Counted from the stretch's first letter, positions 43,544 through 54,399 are shown. The stretch: 64,000 bases of DNA from Pseudanabaena sp. FACHB-2040 (GCF_014696715.1 NZ_JACJQO010000022.1:186001-250000), one strand, 5' to 3'. The notes: generated by a model not told the origin, from the sequence alone. Numbers and translations: made by a program.

Positions 43544-44266
43544 CTACAGCTCGCCCCTAATCGCCTGCTTCATTTCCCGGACAGCCCGCTCTAGACCTAC
43601 TAGCGCCGCCCGACTGATAATCGTATGGCCAATGTTTAGTTCTTCCATGCCCTCGATGCAGGCGACTGGATAGGTATTCCAGTAGGTCAGGCCGTGGCCC
43701 GCATTGACCCGCAGCCCTTGCGCTCGGGCCTGCTCACAGCCCTGCCGCAGGATGCTCAGTTCGTGAGCCTGTTCGGCTTCACTGTGGGCCTCGGCATAGC
43801 GCCCGGTGTGCAGCTCAATAAATTTGGCCGTGGTTTGGACAGCGGCCTTGATCTGCTCGGCCTCGGCATCGATGAACAGGCTGACGGGGATTCCTGCTGA
43901 CTGCAGGGCGGTGACAACCTGGGTCATGCGATCGCACTGCCCCACCACGTTAAGACCGCCTTCGGTGGTTACTTCTTCGCGCCGCTCGGGCACCAGCGTG
44001 ACATAGTTGGGCTGGATGTCGAGTGCGATCGCAACCATTTCATCGGTAGCTGCCATCTCCAGATTGAGGTGAGTTCGCACGGTCTGCCGCAGCAGCTGCA
44101 CGTCTCGATCCTGAATATGGCGACGGTCTTCCCGTAGGTGCACGGTAATGCCGTCTGCTCCAGCCAGTTCAGCCAGTACTGCTGCCGCCACCGGATCAGG
44201 CTCAACCGTGCGGCGGGCCTGACGTAGCGTAGCAATGTGGTCAATATTGACACCCAAAGTCGGCAT
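43544..44266 (-). CDS. pdxJ: Pyridoxine 5'-phosphate synthase
   Basis: The 240-residue TIM-barrel enzyme has [17 protein letters not shown] near 3-19, the [11 protein letters not shown] motif near 43-53, [17 protein letters not shown] near 90-106, FIDAE near 131, [10 protein letters not shown] near 151-160 and [12 protein letters not shown] near 187-198. It condenses 1-deoxyxylulose 5-phosphate with 3-amino-2-oxopropyl phosphate to make vitamin B6 phosphate. Length and all active-site residues look normal. It lies upstream of ycf54 in the same direction, possibly one transcript. Confidence 0.97.
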   Translation of the reverse strand: MPTLGVNIDHIATLRQARRTVEPDPVAAAVLAELAGADGITVHLREDRRHIQDRDVQLLRQTVRTHLNLEMAATDEMVAIALDIQPNYVTLVPERREEVTTEGGLNVVGQCDRMTQVVTALQSAGIPVSLFIDAEAEQIKAAVQTTAKFIELHTGRYAEAHSEAEQAHELSILRQGCEQARAQGLRVNAGHGLTYWNTYPVACIEGMEELNIGHTIISRAALVGLERAVREMKQAIRGEL

Positions 44267-44343
44267 CTTTAGCGCTTAGCCCTTCAAATCTGCCGTCTAC
44301 GATTGTATCTCAAGCCTGCGGCAGTTCTGGGCAGCGGCAACGG

Positions 44344-46557
44344 TTAGAAATCAACCCGACTGCCCACAGGCGGCTGAGTCGGCGGCAGGGAGCTAGGGGG
44401 TAAGAGATCGTCCTCATCGGTTGCTCTCGACTCACTGTGGGGCATTGCTGCCACCGGCATGTAAGCTCCGTTAATCACGGCTCCCAGTAACCGCAGATCT
44501 TCAGTGTCTAGCAACTGCTCTAGGGCCGCTTCTAGCACCGCCTTTTCAGTCAGGCCGGGGCGGGTGACCAACACCAGCCCATCGGTCAACCCCTCCAGCA
44601 AAATCGCGTCATTACTCCGTACCAGCGGCGGCGCATCGATAATCACCATGTCAAATCGACCCCGCGCATCCTCCAAAAACCGCTTCATCTCACTCGACTC
44701 CAGAATGGCCACCGCGTTTTGCTGAGGGCCTGGACTGGGAGCTATGTACAGATTTTCCACCCGAGGCACCATTTGAATCGGGTCGCCCACCTTACCCCCG
44801 TAGTAGCGCAGGGGTTCGGCCTGGGCCTGGGCTGATAGGTTCACGCCCAACCGCCGGGCCTGGGAGGGCAGCCGTAGATCCCCCTCTATTACCAGCGTCC
44901 GGCGTCCAGCGTGGGCAGAAGCAATGGCCAGGTTAAAGGCCGTTGTGGTCTTGCCCTCCTGATCGCGGGTGCTAGTCACCAGAATCATTCTGGGCACCGT
45001 GCCATCCGCCGTTTGACTGCCCATCAGCCGCAGGTTGCTCCGCAGCCGCTCATAGGCATCGCCGTAGGGAGAATCAGGCTGCAGCAGCAGCGGCAGAATG
45101 CGCGGAGAGCGGGTCCGCATCGCCGGAATTAGGCCCAGCAGCGGTACCTCCTGATCTCGCAGCAGCGCCTGCAGGTCGTCGTAGGTTCGCAGGGTGCCGT
45201 CTAGCATGTCTAGCAAGAAGACGACGCCCCCTGCGGCCACCAGGCCCAACAGCCCGCCCGCCAGCCAAATCATCAGCGGATTCTGGGGGTCCTCAGCCAG
45301 AACTGAGGTGGTCGGCGCAATAGCCACTCGCAGGCTGCTGACCGTCTCTGCTTCCGCCGCCTGAGCATCAATGCGCTTGGCCTGGATCTGGTCATAGAGC
45401 GCCCGCTGCAGAGCCACCTGCTGGGCCAGCCGGTCTCGCTCTAGCTGTTTGTTGGGCAGGCCGGCGTACTGCTGCCGCATCTGCACCTCTGAAGAGGCCA
45501 GCACCTCGGTTTGCTGAATTAGAGCATCGCGCTGGGTTTGGAAGTTGACCAGCTGATTGGCCAGAGCCGCACGAGCTGGGTCGAGGGCACTGTTCTGACG
45601 CACCTGGTCGCTGCTGGGCAGCGGATTGAGGCCGTTGCCGCCGATGACTTCTTGGGCTCGCTGCTGCAGCAGCTGATTGTAAGCCTGTAGGTTATTGCGC
45701 AAGTCCTGCAGCGTGGGGTGGGCCGGTCGCAGCTGGGGAGAGAGCAGTTCAATCTGAGTCTCGGTCTCTAAAATTTGGGCTCGCAGCTGGGCGATGATGG
45801 GGTCGGCGCTGAGCGCTGAGGAGGTAAACGCCTGTTCTGGCGTCAGGCCAAGCTGAGCCTGCAGACTTTGCATTTGGGCTTCGATACCGGCCAGCGTAAT
45901 CTGGTTTTGGCGACGCTGCTGTTCGCTGCCAGAGATGGCTCCCAACAGGCTGCCGTCGAGGGCGGCCTGAATTGCTGGGCCTTCAAGGCGGTCGTACTGT
46001 TCTAGGGCTTGTTCCGCTGTCCGCAGATCTTGCTCGATCTCAGGCAACCGCCCATCGAGAGCTTCTAGAATGGCCTGCAGGCGGGAGCGGTTGGTAACTC
46101 GGCTGAGCTCGACCATGCCATCAAAGAGCAGACTGAGAGTAGCTTGGGCTTCTTCATCGTTAGGCCAGGTAAAGGCTACAGCAACCTGCTGAATCTGTTC
46201 CTGGTCGCGCTCTTGCCCCTCCAGCCGCACCTGCGTATTGCTGCGTATTGCTGAGGGCCGAATGTTAATCCCTTGTCGCTCCAACTCTTGAGACACCTGC
46301 TGCAGCAAAACATCCGACAGCAGGGCTTCTTCAGAAATGATGCCTTGACCCCGCGCCTGCACCTCAGTTCCCGTCGTCGAAAACGCCACCAGCGGGAAAT
46401 TTTGCACCAGTACCCCCTCGGTTCGATACTGAACCGGCGGCGGTGGCTGCAGGGCGATAATGCCAGATACGCCAACAACGCCAAGGAAGCTGGCCAGGGC
46501 AGGCCACTTGTAGCGGTTGAGGGCAAGCAGGTAGCGTTTGAGAAAGGGAGATGCCAT
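44344..46557 (-). CDS. Wzc/GumC-like polysaccharide copolymerase with C-terminal BY-kinase-type ATPase
   Basis: The 737-residue protein has TM1 near 17-37, a Wzz-type periplasmic domain with a long coiled coil (about 155-400), TM2 near 430-450, and an ATPase from about 500. The Walker A' reads STRDQEGKTTTAFN near 530-543, followed by RTLVIEGDLRLPSQ and VIIDAPPLV. The Asp of the second Walker motif is replaced by Gly-Asp (EGDLR), close to the norm. The C-terminal tail is Ser/Pro/acidic (SRATDEDDLLPPSSLPP) with no tyrosine cluster. It is the last gene of the minus-strand exosortase/export run and is paralogous to the protein at 4015-6201. Confidence 0.88.
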   Translation of the reverse strand: MASPFLKRYLLALNRYKWPALASFLGVVGVSGIIALQPPPPVQYRTEGVLVQNFPLVAFSTTGTEVQARGQGIISEEALLSDVLLQQVSQELERQGINIRPSAIRSNTQVRLEGQERDQEQIQQVAVAFTWPNDEEAQATLSLLFDGMVELSRVTNRSRLQAILEALDGRLPEIEQDLRTAEQALEQYDRLEGPAIQAALDGSLLGAISGSEQQRRQNQITLAGIEAQMQSLQAQLGLTPEQAFTSSALSADPIIAQLRAQILETETQIELLSPQLRPAHPTLQDLRNNLQAYNQLLQQRAQEVIGGNGLNPLPSSDQVRQNSALDPARAALANQLVNFQTQRDALIQQTEVLASSEVQMRQQYAGLPNKQLERDRLAQQVALQRALYDQIQAKRIDAQAAEAETVSSLRVAIAPTTSVLAEDPQNPLMIWLAGGLLGLVAAGGVVFLLDMLDGTLRTYDDLQALLRDQEVPLLGLIPAMRTRSPRILPLLLQPDSPYGDAYERLRSNLRLMGSQTADGTVPRMILVTSTRDQEGKTTTAFNLAIASAHAGRRTLVIEGDLRLPSQARRLGVNLSAQAQAEPLRYYGGKVGDPIQMVPRVENLYIAPSPGPQQNAVAILESSEMKRFLEDARGRFDMVIIDAPPLVRSNDAILLEGLTDGLVLVTRPGLTEKAVLEAALEQLLDTEDLRLLGAVINGAYMPVAAMPHSESRATDEDDLLPPSSLPPTQPPVGSRVDF

Positions 46558-46640
46558 AACCTCACGGCCTCGGGTGACTAAATTATCAGGAAGGGGTAAT
46601 CAGCCAGGGACAATGCCCCCGTTCAGGTTGGCAGCGGCTG

Positions 46641-47939
46641 CTAGGGGCCAAACAGGTTGCGGGACGAGTCTGTAATTTGATCAAAAAACAGCAAAAAGCC
46701 CAGGACATCTCGGAAGGGCTGGGTAAAGGTGCCGAGGGTATAGGTAATGCGGGCTAGCAGGTTGCGGTCCACCACGATCACGTCGTTGTCCTGAAGCGCG
46801 ATGTTTTGAGCCTGGTCGCCGTTGACGGCTGCAAGTGCATCCACCAAAATAGTATCCGCTGAGCCCTTTTCGGGATTAAACCGCAGCACCGCTATGCGGT
46901 TGTAGGCGGCCAGGTCAGGGTTCACGCCAGCCTGGGCTAGGGCATCGAGAAAGCGGCTGCCGTTGCGCACCACCACGTTGTTAAATCGGGCCTCAATGCC
47001 GCGCCCCCCGCCCGCATAGTTCAAGACCCGAATCGTGATTTCGGGCCTAGCCAGTGTAGAAGTTGCCACCAGGTTGCGATCGTACTCGTCTAGTCGGTTG
47101 GGATCTAGCCGAGGAATGATCAGCACATCGCCATTTTGCAGTCGAACATTAGGCAGCGCCTCGCCCGCCTTGAGCGGCGTAAAGAGGTCAATGGTGCGCT
47201 CCAGCAGCTGACCGTCGGCCAGGTACCGCTGCACTCGAATCTCGCGCAGATCGGCATTCACTGTCGAGCCGCCTGCCGTCAGCAGGGCAGCAGCCACCTG
47301 AGGAGCCGCCAGAGGGTAAAAGCCGGGCCGGGTCACTTCACCTAAAACGGTCACCTCGACCGGACGCTGGGTCGTCAGTGTGACACTAACCTGGGGATTG
47401 ACCACGTACTGATCATAGGCCGTGAAAATCGTCTGACGGGCCTCTTCCAGAGTCAGATCGGCCAGGTTGATGGCTCCGGCCAGCGGGACGATGACGTTGC
47501 CCTGAATGTCTAGAGTGGCCTGAAAGCTGAGGTCAGGGAACCGCTGTACGGTAATGAAGATGCCGTCTCCTGGCCCTAGGCGGTAGTCATCGAAGACCCG
47601 CGGCTGAGGCTGACCAGGCTGACCCAAAATGCGGTTGAGCCAGTCGGGCGGCAGCGGAGGCCGAGTATCTGGGGTGGGGCTGCCAGGAGCAGGCAGTTCA
47701 ATCTGTCCGGGAGCAGTGGGCTCTAGAGGCTCGGTTAGTGGCGACGAGGGCGGGGAGCTTTCGACCGGAGGCAACGTCACGGGTGGCGGGGTGGTTTGGC
47801 CCAAGGCGGCTCCCTGCTCTAGCAACGCCAGCCCACAGACCAGCAGCAGCAGGGGAGCCTGCCGCCAGCGCATCTGGGCCAGCAGCGGCCAACGCCAGGA
47901 TAGAAATCGAGCCGGGGGTGTGAATAGGTTTGAGGTCAT
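46641..47939 (-). CDS. Polysaccharide export protein with SLBB domains
   Basis: The 432-residue protein has a signal peptide (LLLLVCGLALLEQGAALG, cleavage near residue 48), a proline-rich segment, a polysaccharide export domain near 115-195 (YRLGPGDGIFITVQRFPD, GNVIVPLAGAINLADLTLEEA), and two SLBB-like units near 200-290 and 310-400. It is the likely outer channel partner of the Wzc-like protein, whose gene follows by 83 bp. Compared with the copy at 2455-3933 it has one SLBB unit fewer. Association with an exosortase cluster suggests that the polymer and the CTERM proteins share an export route. Confidence 0.9.
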   Translation of the reverse strand: MTSNLFTPPARFLSWRWPLLAQMRWRQAPLLLLVCGLALLEQGAALGQTTPPPVTLPPVESSPPSSPLTEPLEPTAPGQIELPAPGSPTPDTRPPLPPDWLNRILGQPGQPQPRVFDDYRLGPGDGIFITVQRFPDLSFQATLDIQGNVIVPLAGAINLADLTLEEARQTIFTAYDQYVVNPQVSVTLTTQRPVEVTVLGEVTRPGFYPLAAPQVAAALLTAGGSTVNADLREIRVQRYLADGQLLERTIDLFTPLKAGEALPNVRLQNGDVLIIPRLDPNRLDEYDRNLVATSTLARPEITIRVLNYAGGGRGIEARFNNVVVRNGSRFLDALAQAGVNPDLAAYNRIAVLRFNPEKGSADTILVDALAAVNGDQAQNIALQDNDVIVVDRNLLARITYTLGTFTQPFRDVLGFLLFFDQITDSSRNLFGP

Positions 47940-48049
47940 CGCGTACAGCCGTAACTACCCAGGCTAAAGAATAATGATCGCATCTGACGCGCTGCCAAAG
48001 GCCATTCTAGCGAAGTTCAAAGCATCCCCAGCACTCTGAAAAATGTCCT

Positions 48050-48769
48050 TTAGGGAGCAGCCGCCAGAGGCCCCTGCAGCAGCACCGTCTGAATTTGCTG
48101 ACCAACCGCCTGGGCAAAAGGTTCATAGGGCCCAATGTCACCCAAGGGATCAATCGGCACCAGCAGACTAACGGCCACCCAAGGCATGCGGCTACCGCTG
48201 CGCCACTGCGCCCCCTGGTCAGCCCAGAACCAGCTGTTGGGCGAAAAGTTCCCGCCTGTGGGCCAGGCATACCACTGCAGCACGGCAAAGGTCTGTTGCT
48301 GGTTCCAGCCGCGCGAAAAGCGAGCCTTGACAGAGACTGGCTGACCCTCGGGAGAATCCACAGTAAAACGAACAGTGCGGCGAGAATCGTTGGTCCACTC
48401 CTGCGCCCCAGCCAGATCGACCCACTCTAGAGCAGGCTGATTGCTGTGATCGGGCTGAGTGCGCAGCAGCACAGCAATCTGCTGCGCCGCAGGAGCCTGA
48501 GCCGGAGTTGACTGAGCAGTGTACTCACTTAGCAGCCAGTCATGCCGATTGATAGGCACTGCATGATGCCCTTTAGCCGTCCATCCGGGCAGATTCAGGC
48601 CCTCCTGCCGCAGCTCTCGCAGCGCCTGAATCTGCGCCACCTGAGGTGACTGCAGCCAAGCCCCTTGGCCGCTGAGCAGGTTGGGGAGGGTGAGGGTTGC
48701 GATCGCAGCTAGGCTTACGACTAGCAGGATTTTAAGCCAGTGGTGGAGGGTTTTGTCTGGGAGGGGCAT
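48050..48769 (-). CDS. Exosortase-associated (EpsI-like) protein, cyanoexosortase B system
   Basis: From ATG 48769 the protein has 239 residues with one N-terminal membrane segment (ILLVVSLAAIATLTLPNLL). The body contains NLPGWTAKGHHAVPINRHDW, EWVDLAGAQEW, RFSRGWNQQQTFAVLQWYAW and FWADQGAQWRSGSRMPWVAVSL. This is the plan of the EpsI-like protein that accompanies exosortases: a W-containing processed segment and an exposed periplasmic domain. In cyanobacteria such genes are paired with exosortase B, which lies 158 bp upstream here. The exact role of these partners is not known. Confidence 0.78.
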   Translation of the reverse strand: MPLPDKTLHHWLKILLVVSLAAIATLTLPNLLSGQGAWLQSPQVAQIQALRELRQEGLNLPGWTAKGHHAVPINRHDWLLSEYTAQSTPAQAPAAQQIAVLLRTQPDHSNQPALEWVDLAGAQEWTNDSRRTVRFTVDSPEGQPVSVKARFSRGWNQQQTFAVLQWYAWPTGGNFSPNSWFWADQGAQWRSGSRMPWVAVSLLVPIDPLGDIGPYEPFAQAVGQQIQTVLLQGPLAAAP

Positions 48770-48784
48770 GGGAGAGGGGGATGC

Positions 48785-48902
48785 GGGGACGGGGAGACGG
48801 GATGGAAAAGGAAGATGGGGAAGGTAGGAAGGGTGGGGGAGATAGAGCAATTTAAGAATGCAGAGAACTCGAAGCTAGATATTTCTGCGTCTCCCCGTCC
48901 CT
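48785..48902. repeat. Purine/pyrimidine inverted repeat between exosortase and EpsI-like genes
   Basis: GGGGACGGGGAGACG (48785-48799) matches the complement of CGTCTCCCCGTCCCT (48888-48902) at 14 of 15 positions. Similar purine-rich/pyrimidine-rich elements occur at 51675-51864 and 52410-52520. Confidence 0.8.
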
Positions 48903-48927
48903 GCGCCTCTTCCTGCTACCTTCTCCC

Positions 48928-49827
48928 CTAAAAATTCGAAGGCGGAGGAGCCTCAAGCTCCAAACTAGAGGGAACGTATTGCTGAATCAGATTAACTAGA
49001 CCTACCAAAGAGAGCAGCATCAGAGCAGAGTAGAGGTCGCCGCCCCAGCTTTCATGGAGCCAGTCGAAGGCAGCGGTGTTGCTGGTGCCGTGGAAGTAGC
49101 TGAGGAGAGTATTTCGCAGGATGTTGCCGACGATGCTGATAGTAATGGTGCCTACTAAAAAAAGGCTGCTCCTGAGGCGGGAGGTCCAGAGGCCGGTCCA
49201 GTGAAGCAGCATCAGGGCGACATAGAGGCTGGTGAAGAGCATTTTTAGACCGGCGCAGTGGGGAGCGACTTCGACGGTCTGGCCGTTGACAAATAGATAG
49301 ATACTCTGGACGGTCACATCTACTCCGACCTGTACCAGCAAAAACCCGGCGACGGAGGCGATGAAGTGCTGGAGCGGCAGCACGTAGGGCTCGATCAGGT
49401 AGGGCAACTGGGTGGGAGTGGCTAGGGCAATCAGGGCTAGGGGAAATGCCTGGAGCTGAAACCCGGCGGTGCCTTTAAGGCAGAGGCATAGGCCTGCTAG
49501 CAGCAAAGGGAAGGAGAGATTTGCCCAGTCGGACAGGCCGCTAGTGTAGAAGACGGCTGCGATCGCAACCAAACCCAAGCCCAAGGGATGCCAACGCTCA
49601 GGCAGTTCGGCCCAGGTTTGGCGTTGACCCCAGGCCAGATACAGCGCAAAGGGAATGCCGATCAGGCCGTGGCTGAAATACTCGTGCTGGATGCTAATGG
49701 ACTTGTTGAGCCAGCCGTCTACCCAGTGCCACAGCAGGGGGCCATAGAGCAAGAGCAGCAGGGCTGCGATCGCGCTCTCTAGGGGCGCTTGTTTTAAAGT
49801 TCTTAGGAAACCCGATGAGATAGCCAT
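48928..49827 (-). CDS. Exosortase (cyanoexosortase B type)
   Basis: The 299-residue protein has about eight TM segments and the exosortase active-site set: Cys in VAPHCAGLKML near 189, Arg in GNILRNTLLSYFHG near 235, and His in WLHESWGG near 258. Early in the protein, EYFSHGLIGIPFALYLAWGQR near 49-69 is also a family feature. Exosortases cut PEP-CTERM type tags and probably pass the protein to the cell surface. It starts 10 bp after the aminotransferase gene and is followed by its EpsI-like partner and the SLBB/Wzc pair. Substrate candidates are at 11215-11946 and perhaps 9265-9885. Confidence 0.9.
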   Translation of the reverse strand: MAISSGFLRTLKQAPLESAIAALLLLLYGPLLWHWVDGWLNKSISIQHEYFSHGLIGIPFALYLAWGQRQTWAELPERWHPLGLGLVAIAAVFYTSGLSDWANLSFPLLLAGLCLCLKGTAGFQLQAFPLALIALATPTQLPYLIEPYVLPLQHFIASVAGFLLVQVGVDVTVQSIYLFVNGQTVEVAPHCAGLKMLFTSLYVALMLLHWTGLWTSRLRSSLFLVGTITISIVGNILRNTLLSYFHGTSNTAAFDWLHESWGGDLYSALMLLSLVGLVNLIQQYVPSSLELEAPPPSNF

Positions 49828-49837
49828 AGCAGATGTA

Positions 49838-51010
49838 TTAGACCGCCTTGGGGGACAGAGAGGCTTGCATAACCTGGTCGCGGAGGACGCTGACGACCCG
49901 ATCTATCTGAGCTAGAGTCAGGCCGGGGTACATGGGCAGAGACAAAATTTCTTGGCTGAGCGCCTCTGCCTGGGAAAAGTCGCCCGGCCCATAGCCCAAA
50001 TTCTCAAACGCGGGCTGCAGATGGCAGGGCACCGGATAGTGAATGCCGGTTTGAATGCCTGCCGCCTCGACCGCCATCTGCAGAGTAGTGCGATCAATCG
50101 GGCAGTTTGGCATCACGCGAATTACATATAGGTGGTAAACATGGCCCGCTCCACTGTCATTGCAAAGCGGCAAAATGCCGTACTCAGCTAGTGGTTTTAG
50201 GGAGTTGTCGTAGTGCTGAGCCAGGTGGTTGCGAGCCTGATTCCACCCACCTAGGTGGGGCAGTTTCAGGTGCAGCACTGCTGCCTGAAGCGTATCGAGG
50301 CGGCTATTGGTACCGGTTGGATCGGTGTGGTAGTACTTGCGGGTGGCTCCATAGTTTCGCAGAGACTTAACCGTTTGGGCCACACTGGCCCGTTGCGTTA
50401 CCAGCATACCGCCATCACCCAAAGCCCCTAAATTTTTGCTGGGGTAAAAGCTAAAGGCAGCAGCCTGGCCCACCGACCCAGCCCAGTAGCCCTCTCGCTG
50501 GGCCAAATGTGCCTGAGCCGCATCTTCAAAGATCAGCAGATCGTGACGTTGAGCCAAAGACAGCAGCCCCCTGGGCGATACCATCTGACCATAGAGGTGC
50601 ACCGGCAAAATGGCGCGAGTACGAGGCGTAATGGCCGACTCAGCCGCCGTCAGATCAATTAGGGCTGTGTCGCCATGACAGTCCACCAGCACTGGAGTAG
50701 CGCCCGCCCGCAAAATGCCAATCAGCGTAGCGACAAACGTATTGGCCGGCAGTAAAACCTCATCTCCTGGGCCAATGCCACAGGCCGTCAGGCCAAGTGC
50801 GATCGCATCCGTGCCGCAGCCCACTCCCACCGCCTGCTCTACCTCACAGGCCGCTGCAAACGCCGCCTCGAACGCCGCCACAGCTTCTCCCAAAATGAAA
50901 TCGCCCCGCTGCAAAACTGCCTCTACAGCTTGGGCAATGTCAGCTTTGAGCGGCTCATGCTGCCACGAGAGATCAACGAACGGAACTTTTTCTAGAAACG
51001 GACTCGTCAT
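49838..51010 (-). CDS. DegT/DnrJ/EryC1/StrS family sugar aminotransferase
   Basis: The 390-residue PLP enzyme has FVDLSWQHEPLKADI near 11-25, FILGEAVAAFEAAFA near 37-51, VGVGCGTDAIALGLTACGI near 60-78, FEDAAQAHLA near 158-167 and the PLP lysine in SFYPSKNLGALGDGGM near 183-198. RLDTLQAAVLHLKLPHL is also seen. Family members aminate keto-sugars on nucleotide carriers. Here it is the first gene of the exosortase/export run, so it probably makes an amino sugar for the exported polysaccharide. The nucleotide sugar cannot be told. Confidence 0.93.
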   Translation of the reverse strand: MTSPFLEKVPFVDLSWQHEPLKADIAQAVEAVLQRGDFILGEAVAAFEAAFAAACEVEQAVGVGCGTDAIALGLTACGIGPGDEVLLPANTFVATLIGILRAGATPVLVDCHGDTALIDLTAAESAITPRTRAILPVHLYGQMVSPRGLLSLAQRHDLLIFEDAAQAHLAQREGYWAGSVGQAAAFSFYPSKNLGALGDGGMLVTQRASVAQTVKSLRNYGATRKYYHTDPTGTNSRLDTLQAAVLHLKLPHLGGWNQARNHLAQHYDNSLKPLAEYGILPLCNDSGAGHVYHLYVIRVMPNCPIDRTTLQMAVEAAGIQTGIHYPVPCHLQPAFENLGYGPGDFSQAEALSQEILSLPMYPGLTLAQIDRVVSVLRDQVMQASLSPKAV

Positions 51011-51340
51011 TGCACTTCCAGAGAAACAATTGAGCGAACCAAACTAGCCTCAGGCCCATACCGGCCATTCATCCGCGTAACGTTGCCCTGCCGTTCTAGA
51101 CAGAAACTGCCCTTCATTGAACACGGAAACTCATGAAATCTCTGTAAAACTTGGATGAGGGATTTCAGTCATACCCAGTCCACTTTAGGATCCGGAGCTT
51201 TTCTTGAGGCAAAACTCCACTGATAGATCCAGTGCTGGACTTGGACAAGGAACATTCTCACAAACCCAGCTACAGAATGCCCCCCAAACCCTTTTCCCTT
51301 ATCAAGCAGTCCTGTTCACCCCCTGTAAAGATCTAAACCT
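51011..51340. other. Divergent intergenic region
   Basis: No gene is visible. It holds the promoter of the minus-strand aminotransferase-exosortase run and of the small gene at 51341. ATGAAATC (about 51133) and GATTTCA (about 51160) form an inverted pair. Confidence 0.5.
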
Positions 51341-51682
51341 ATGGACTTCCAGACGGCCCGCCAGTTCCTGTTTCACCAGACTATCCAGCCTCAGGAAGGC
51401 CAAGAAGAAAGCTTCTACAGCCGCTTACGCCAGGGGCAGCCCCCCATCCCCGGCCAAGTCACCTCGCTACTGCTAGCGCTCAAAGTCGTCTACGAAGGTC
51501 TGCAAAACGTACCCGCCCTAGACAAAGACCTGGTGCAAGCCCTCTTCATCCTCTCCTACGAAAGCCGCCAGCTCTTTGAAGCAGGGCAAAAGGCAGGCGT
51601 GATCTGGCCACCCCTGCTAGACGATGACCTGAAGCGTATTGCAGCGGCAGCTAGGTCAATTATTAAGGGAAGTTGGGGGTAG
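51341..51682 (+). CDS. Conserved cyanobacterial small protein, unknown function
   Basis: The 113-residue protein is mostly helical: FQTARQFLFHQTIQ near 3-16, a conserved RLRQGQPPIPGQVTSLLLALKVV near 28-50, ALDKDLVQALFILSYESRQLF near 58-78 and IWPPLLDDDLKRIAAA near 87-102. It has no signal peptide or membrane segment. Related proteins of about the same length occur widely in cyanobacteria; a label as dethiobiotin synthetase sometimes seen for them has no motif support here, because there is no P-loop. It is a single gene upstream of groESL. Confidence 0.78.
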   Translation: MDFQTARQFLFHQTIQPQEGQEESFYSRLRQGQPPIPGQVTSLLLALKVVYEGLQNVPALDKDLVQALFILSYESRQLFEAGQKAGVIWPPLLDDDLKRIAAAARSIIKGSWG

Positions 51683-51864
51683 ATGGGTGGGAGGGTGAAT
51701 GAGTAGGAGGGTGGATGAGTGGGAGGGTGGATGGGAGAGATACACAGTTTGAGCAAGGCATAGGGCTAAGAGCCGGATCGCTTCCGAAATATTCCCGGCT
51801 CACAAAACAACAGAAAACCTCTGCTCCCTCTCCACACTCCCTACTCATCCACCCATCTACCCCC
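51675..51864. repeat. Perfect 16-bp inverted repeat with purine-rich tandem units
   Basis: GGGGGTAGATGGGTGG (51675-51690) is the exact complement of CCACCCATCTACCCCC (51849-51864). Between them GGGAGGGTG(A/G)ATGAGT units recur three to four times and a pyrimidine block mirrors them. It begins at the stop codon of the gene ending at 51682 and reaches to within 65 bp of the CIRCE element. Confidence 0.85.
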
Positions 51865-51926
51865 TGAGCTGGTTCGGTAAACCATACCTGCTCAGGAGTT
51901 GCGATCGCATTTTTCTCCCGGCTAAA

Positions 51927-51953
51927 TTAGCACTCAGGAGGCAAGAGTGCTAG
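51927..51953. promoter_or_regulatory. CIRCE operator of groESL
   Basis: TTAGCACTC-N9-GAGTGCTAG matches the CIRCE consensus TTAGCACTC-N9-GAGTGCTAA in 17 of 18 positions. HrcA binds it and represses groESL until heat shock. It lies 143 bp upstream of groES. Confidence 0.93.
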
Positions 51954-52095
51954 CTCGGCTGGTAAGGCTTCACGACACAAGAGGTCTTTATCGGCGCTCC
52001 TAGCCCGAGTTGGGCGGCACCTGCAGTTGCAGGAGGCTGGCTCAATCGAGGTAACTTTTTCAGTCACTCAGCGAATTTGCATTGGGAGGATAGTT

Positions 52096-52407
52096 ATGGC
52101 AGCTGTCACCTTGAGTGTGTCAACTGTAAAACCTTTGAGCGATCGCATTCTGGTCAAAGTCAGCGAAGCCGAAGAAAAAACCGCTGGCGGCATTTTGCTG
52201 CCCGACACGGCTAAAGAAAAACCCCAGGTGGGTGAAGTCGTGCAGGTCGGCCCCGGCAAGCGCAGCGACGACGGCTCCTATCAGACCATGGAAGTCAAAG
52301 TCGGCGACAAAGTGCTCTACTCCAAGTACGCTGGCACCGACATCAAGCTCGGCACCGAAGACTACGTTCTGCTGCGCGAGCAGGATATTTTGGCAGCGTT
52401 GGGATAG
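52096..52407 (+). CDS. groES: Co-chaperonin GroES
   Basis: The 103-residue protein starts at ATG 52096, with GGAGGA six bases upstream; a longer reading from 52027 is not needed. It has [23 protein letters not shown] near 11-33, the mobile loop segment, [20 protein letters not shown] and [15 protein letters not shown] near 72-86. GroES forms the lid of the GroEL folding chamber. It is followed by groEL after 165 bp and preceded by a CIRCE element, so HrcA control is expected. Confidence 0.98.
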   Translation: MAAVTLSVSTVKPLSDRILVKVSEAEEKTAGGILLPDTAKEKPQVGEVVQVGPGKRSDDGSYQTMEVKVGDKVLYSKYAGTDIKLGTEDYVLLREQDILAALG

Positions 52408-52409
52408 AG

Positions 52410-54207
<1,798 letters not shown>

Positions 54208-54215
54208 GGGAGACC

Positions 54216-54248
54216 AGAAACCGGGATTCTTGAAGAATCCCGGTTTCT
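54216..54248. repeat. Perfect 16-bp palindrome stem after groEL, AAACCGGG family
   Basis: AGAAACCGGGATTCTT (54216-54231) and AAGAATCCCGGTTTCT (54233-54248) are exact complements around a single G. The ends match the AGAAACCGGGTTTCT repeats of 10262 and 56165, with GATTC added in the centre. Confidence 0.9.
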
Positions 54249-54273
54249 AGAACGGTTGCTAAGCGACGCGACG

Positions 54274-54304
54274 AAGCGGTTGTCCCCAAGACAGCCGCTT
54301 TTTG
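54274..54304 (+). terminator. Rho-independent terminator of groESL
   Basis: AAGCGGTTGTC pairs with GACAGCCGCTT over a 5-base loop (one G-T pair), followed by TTTTTG. Confidence 0.9.
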
Positions 54305-54399
54305 TGGGCAAGTGATGTTTGAGGGGGTGCGATCGCACTACACTAAACCCAACGACTCCCTCAGGAGCCGTCCAAAGATGTGCGTTTGCGGCAATCGTC

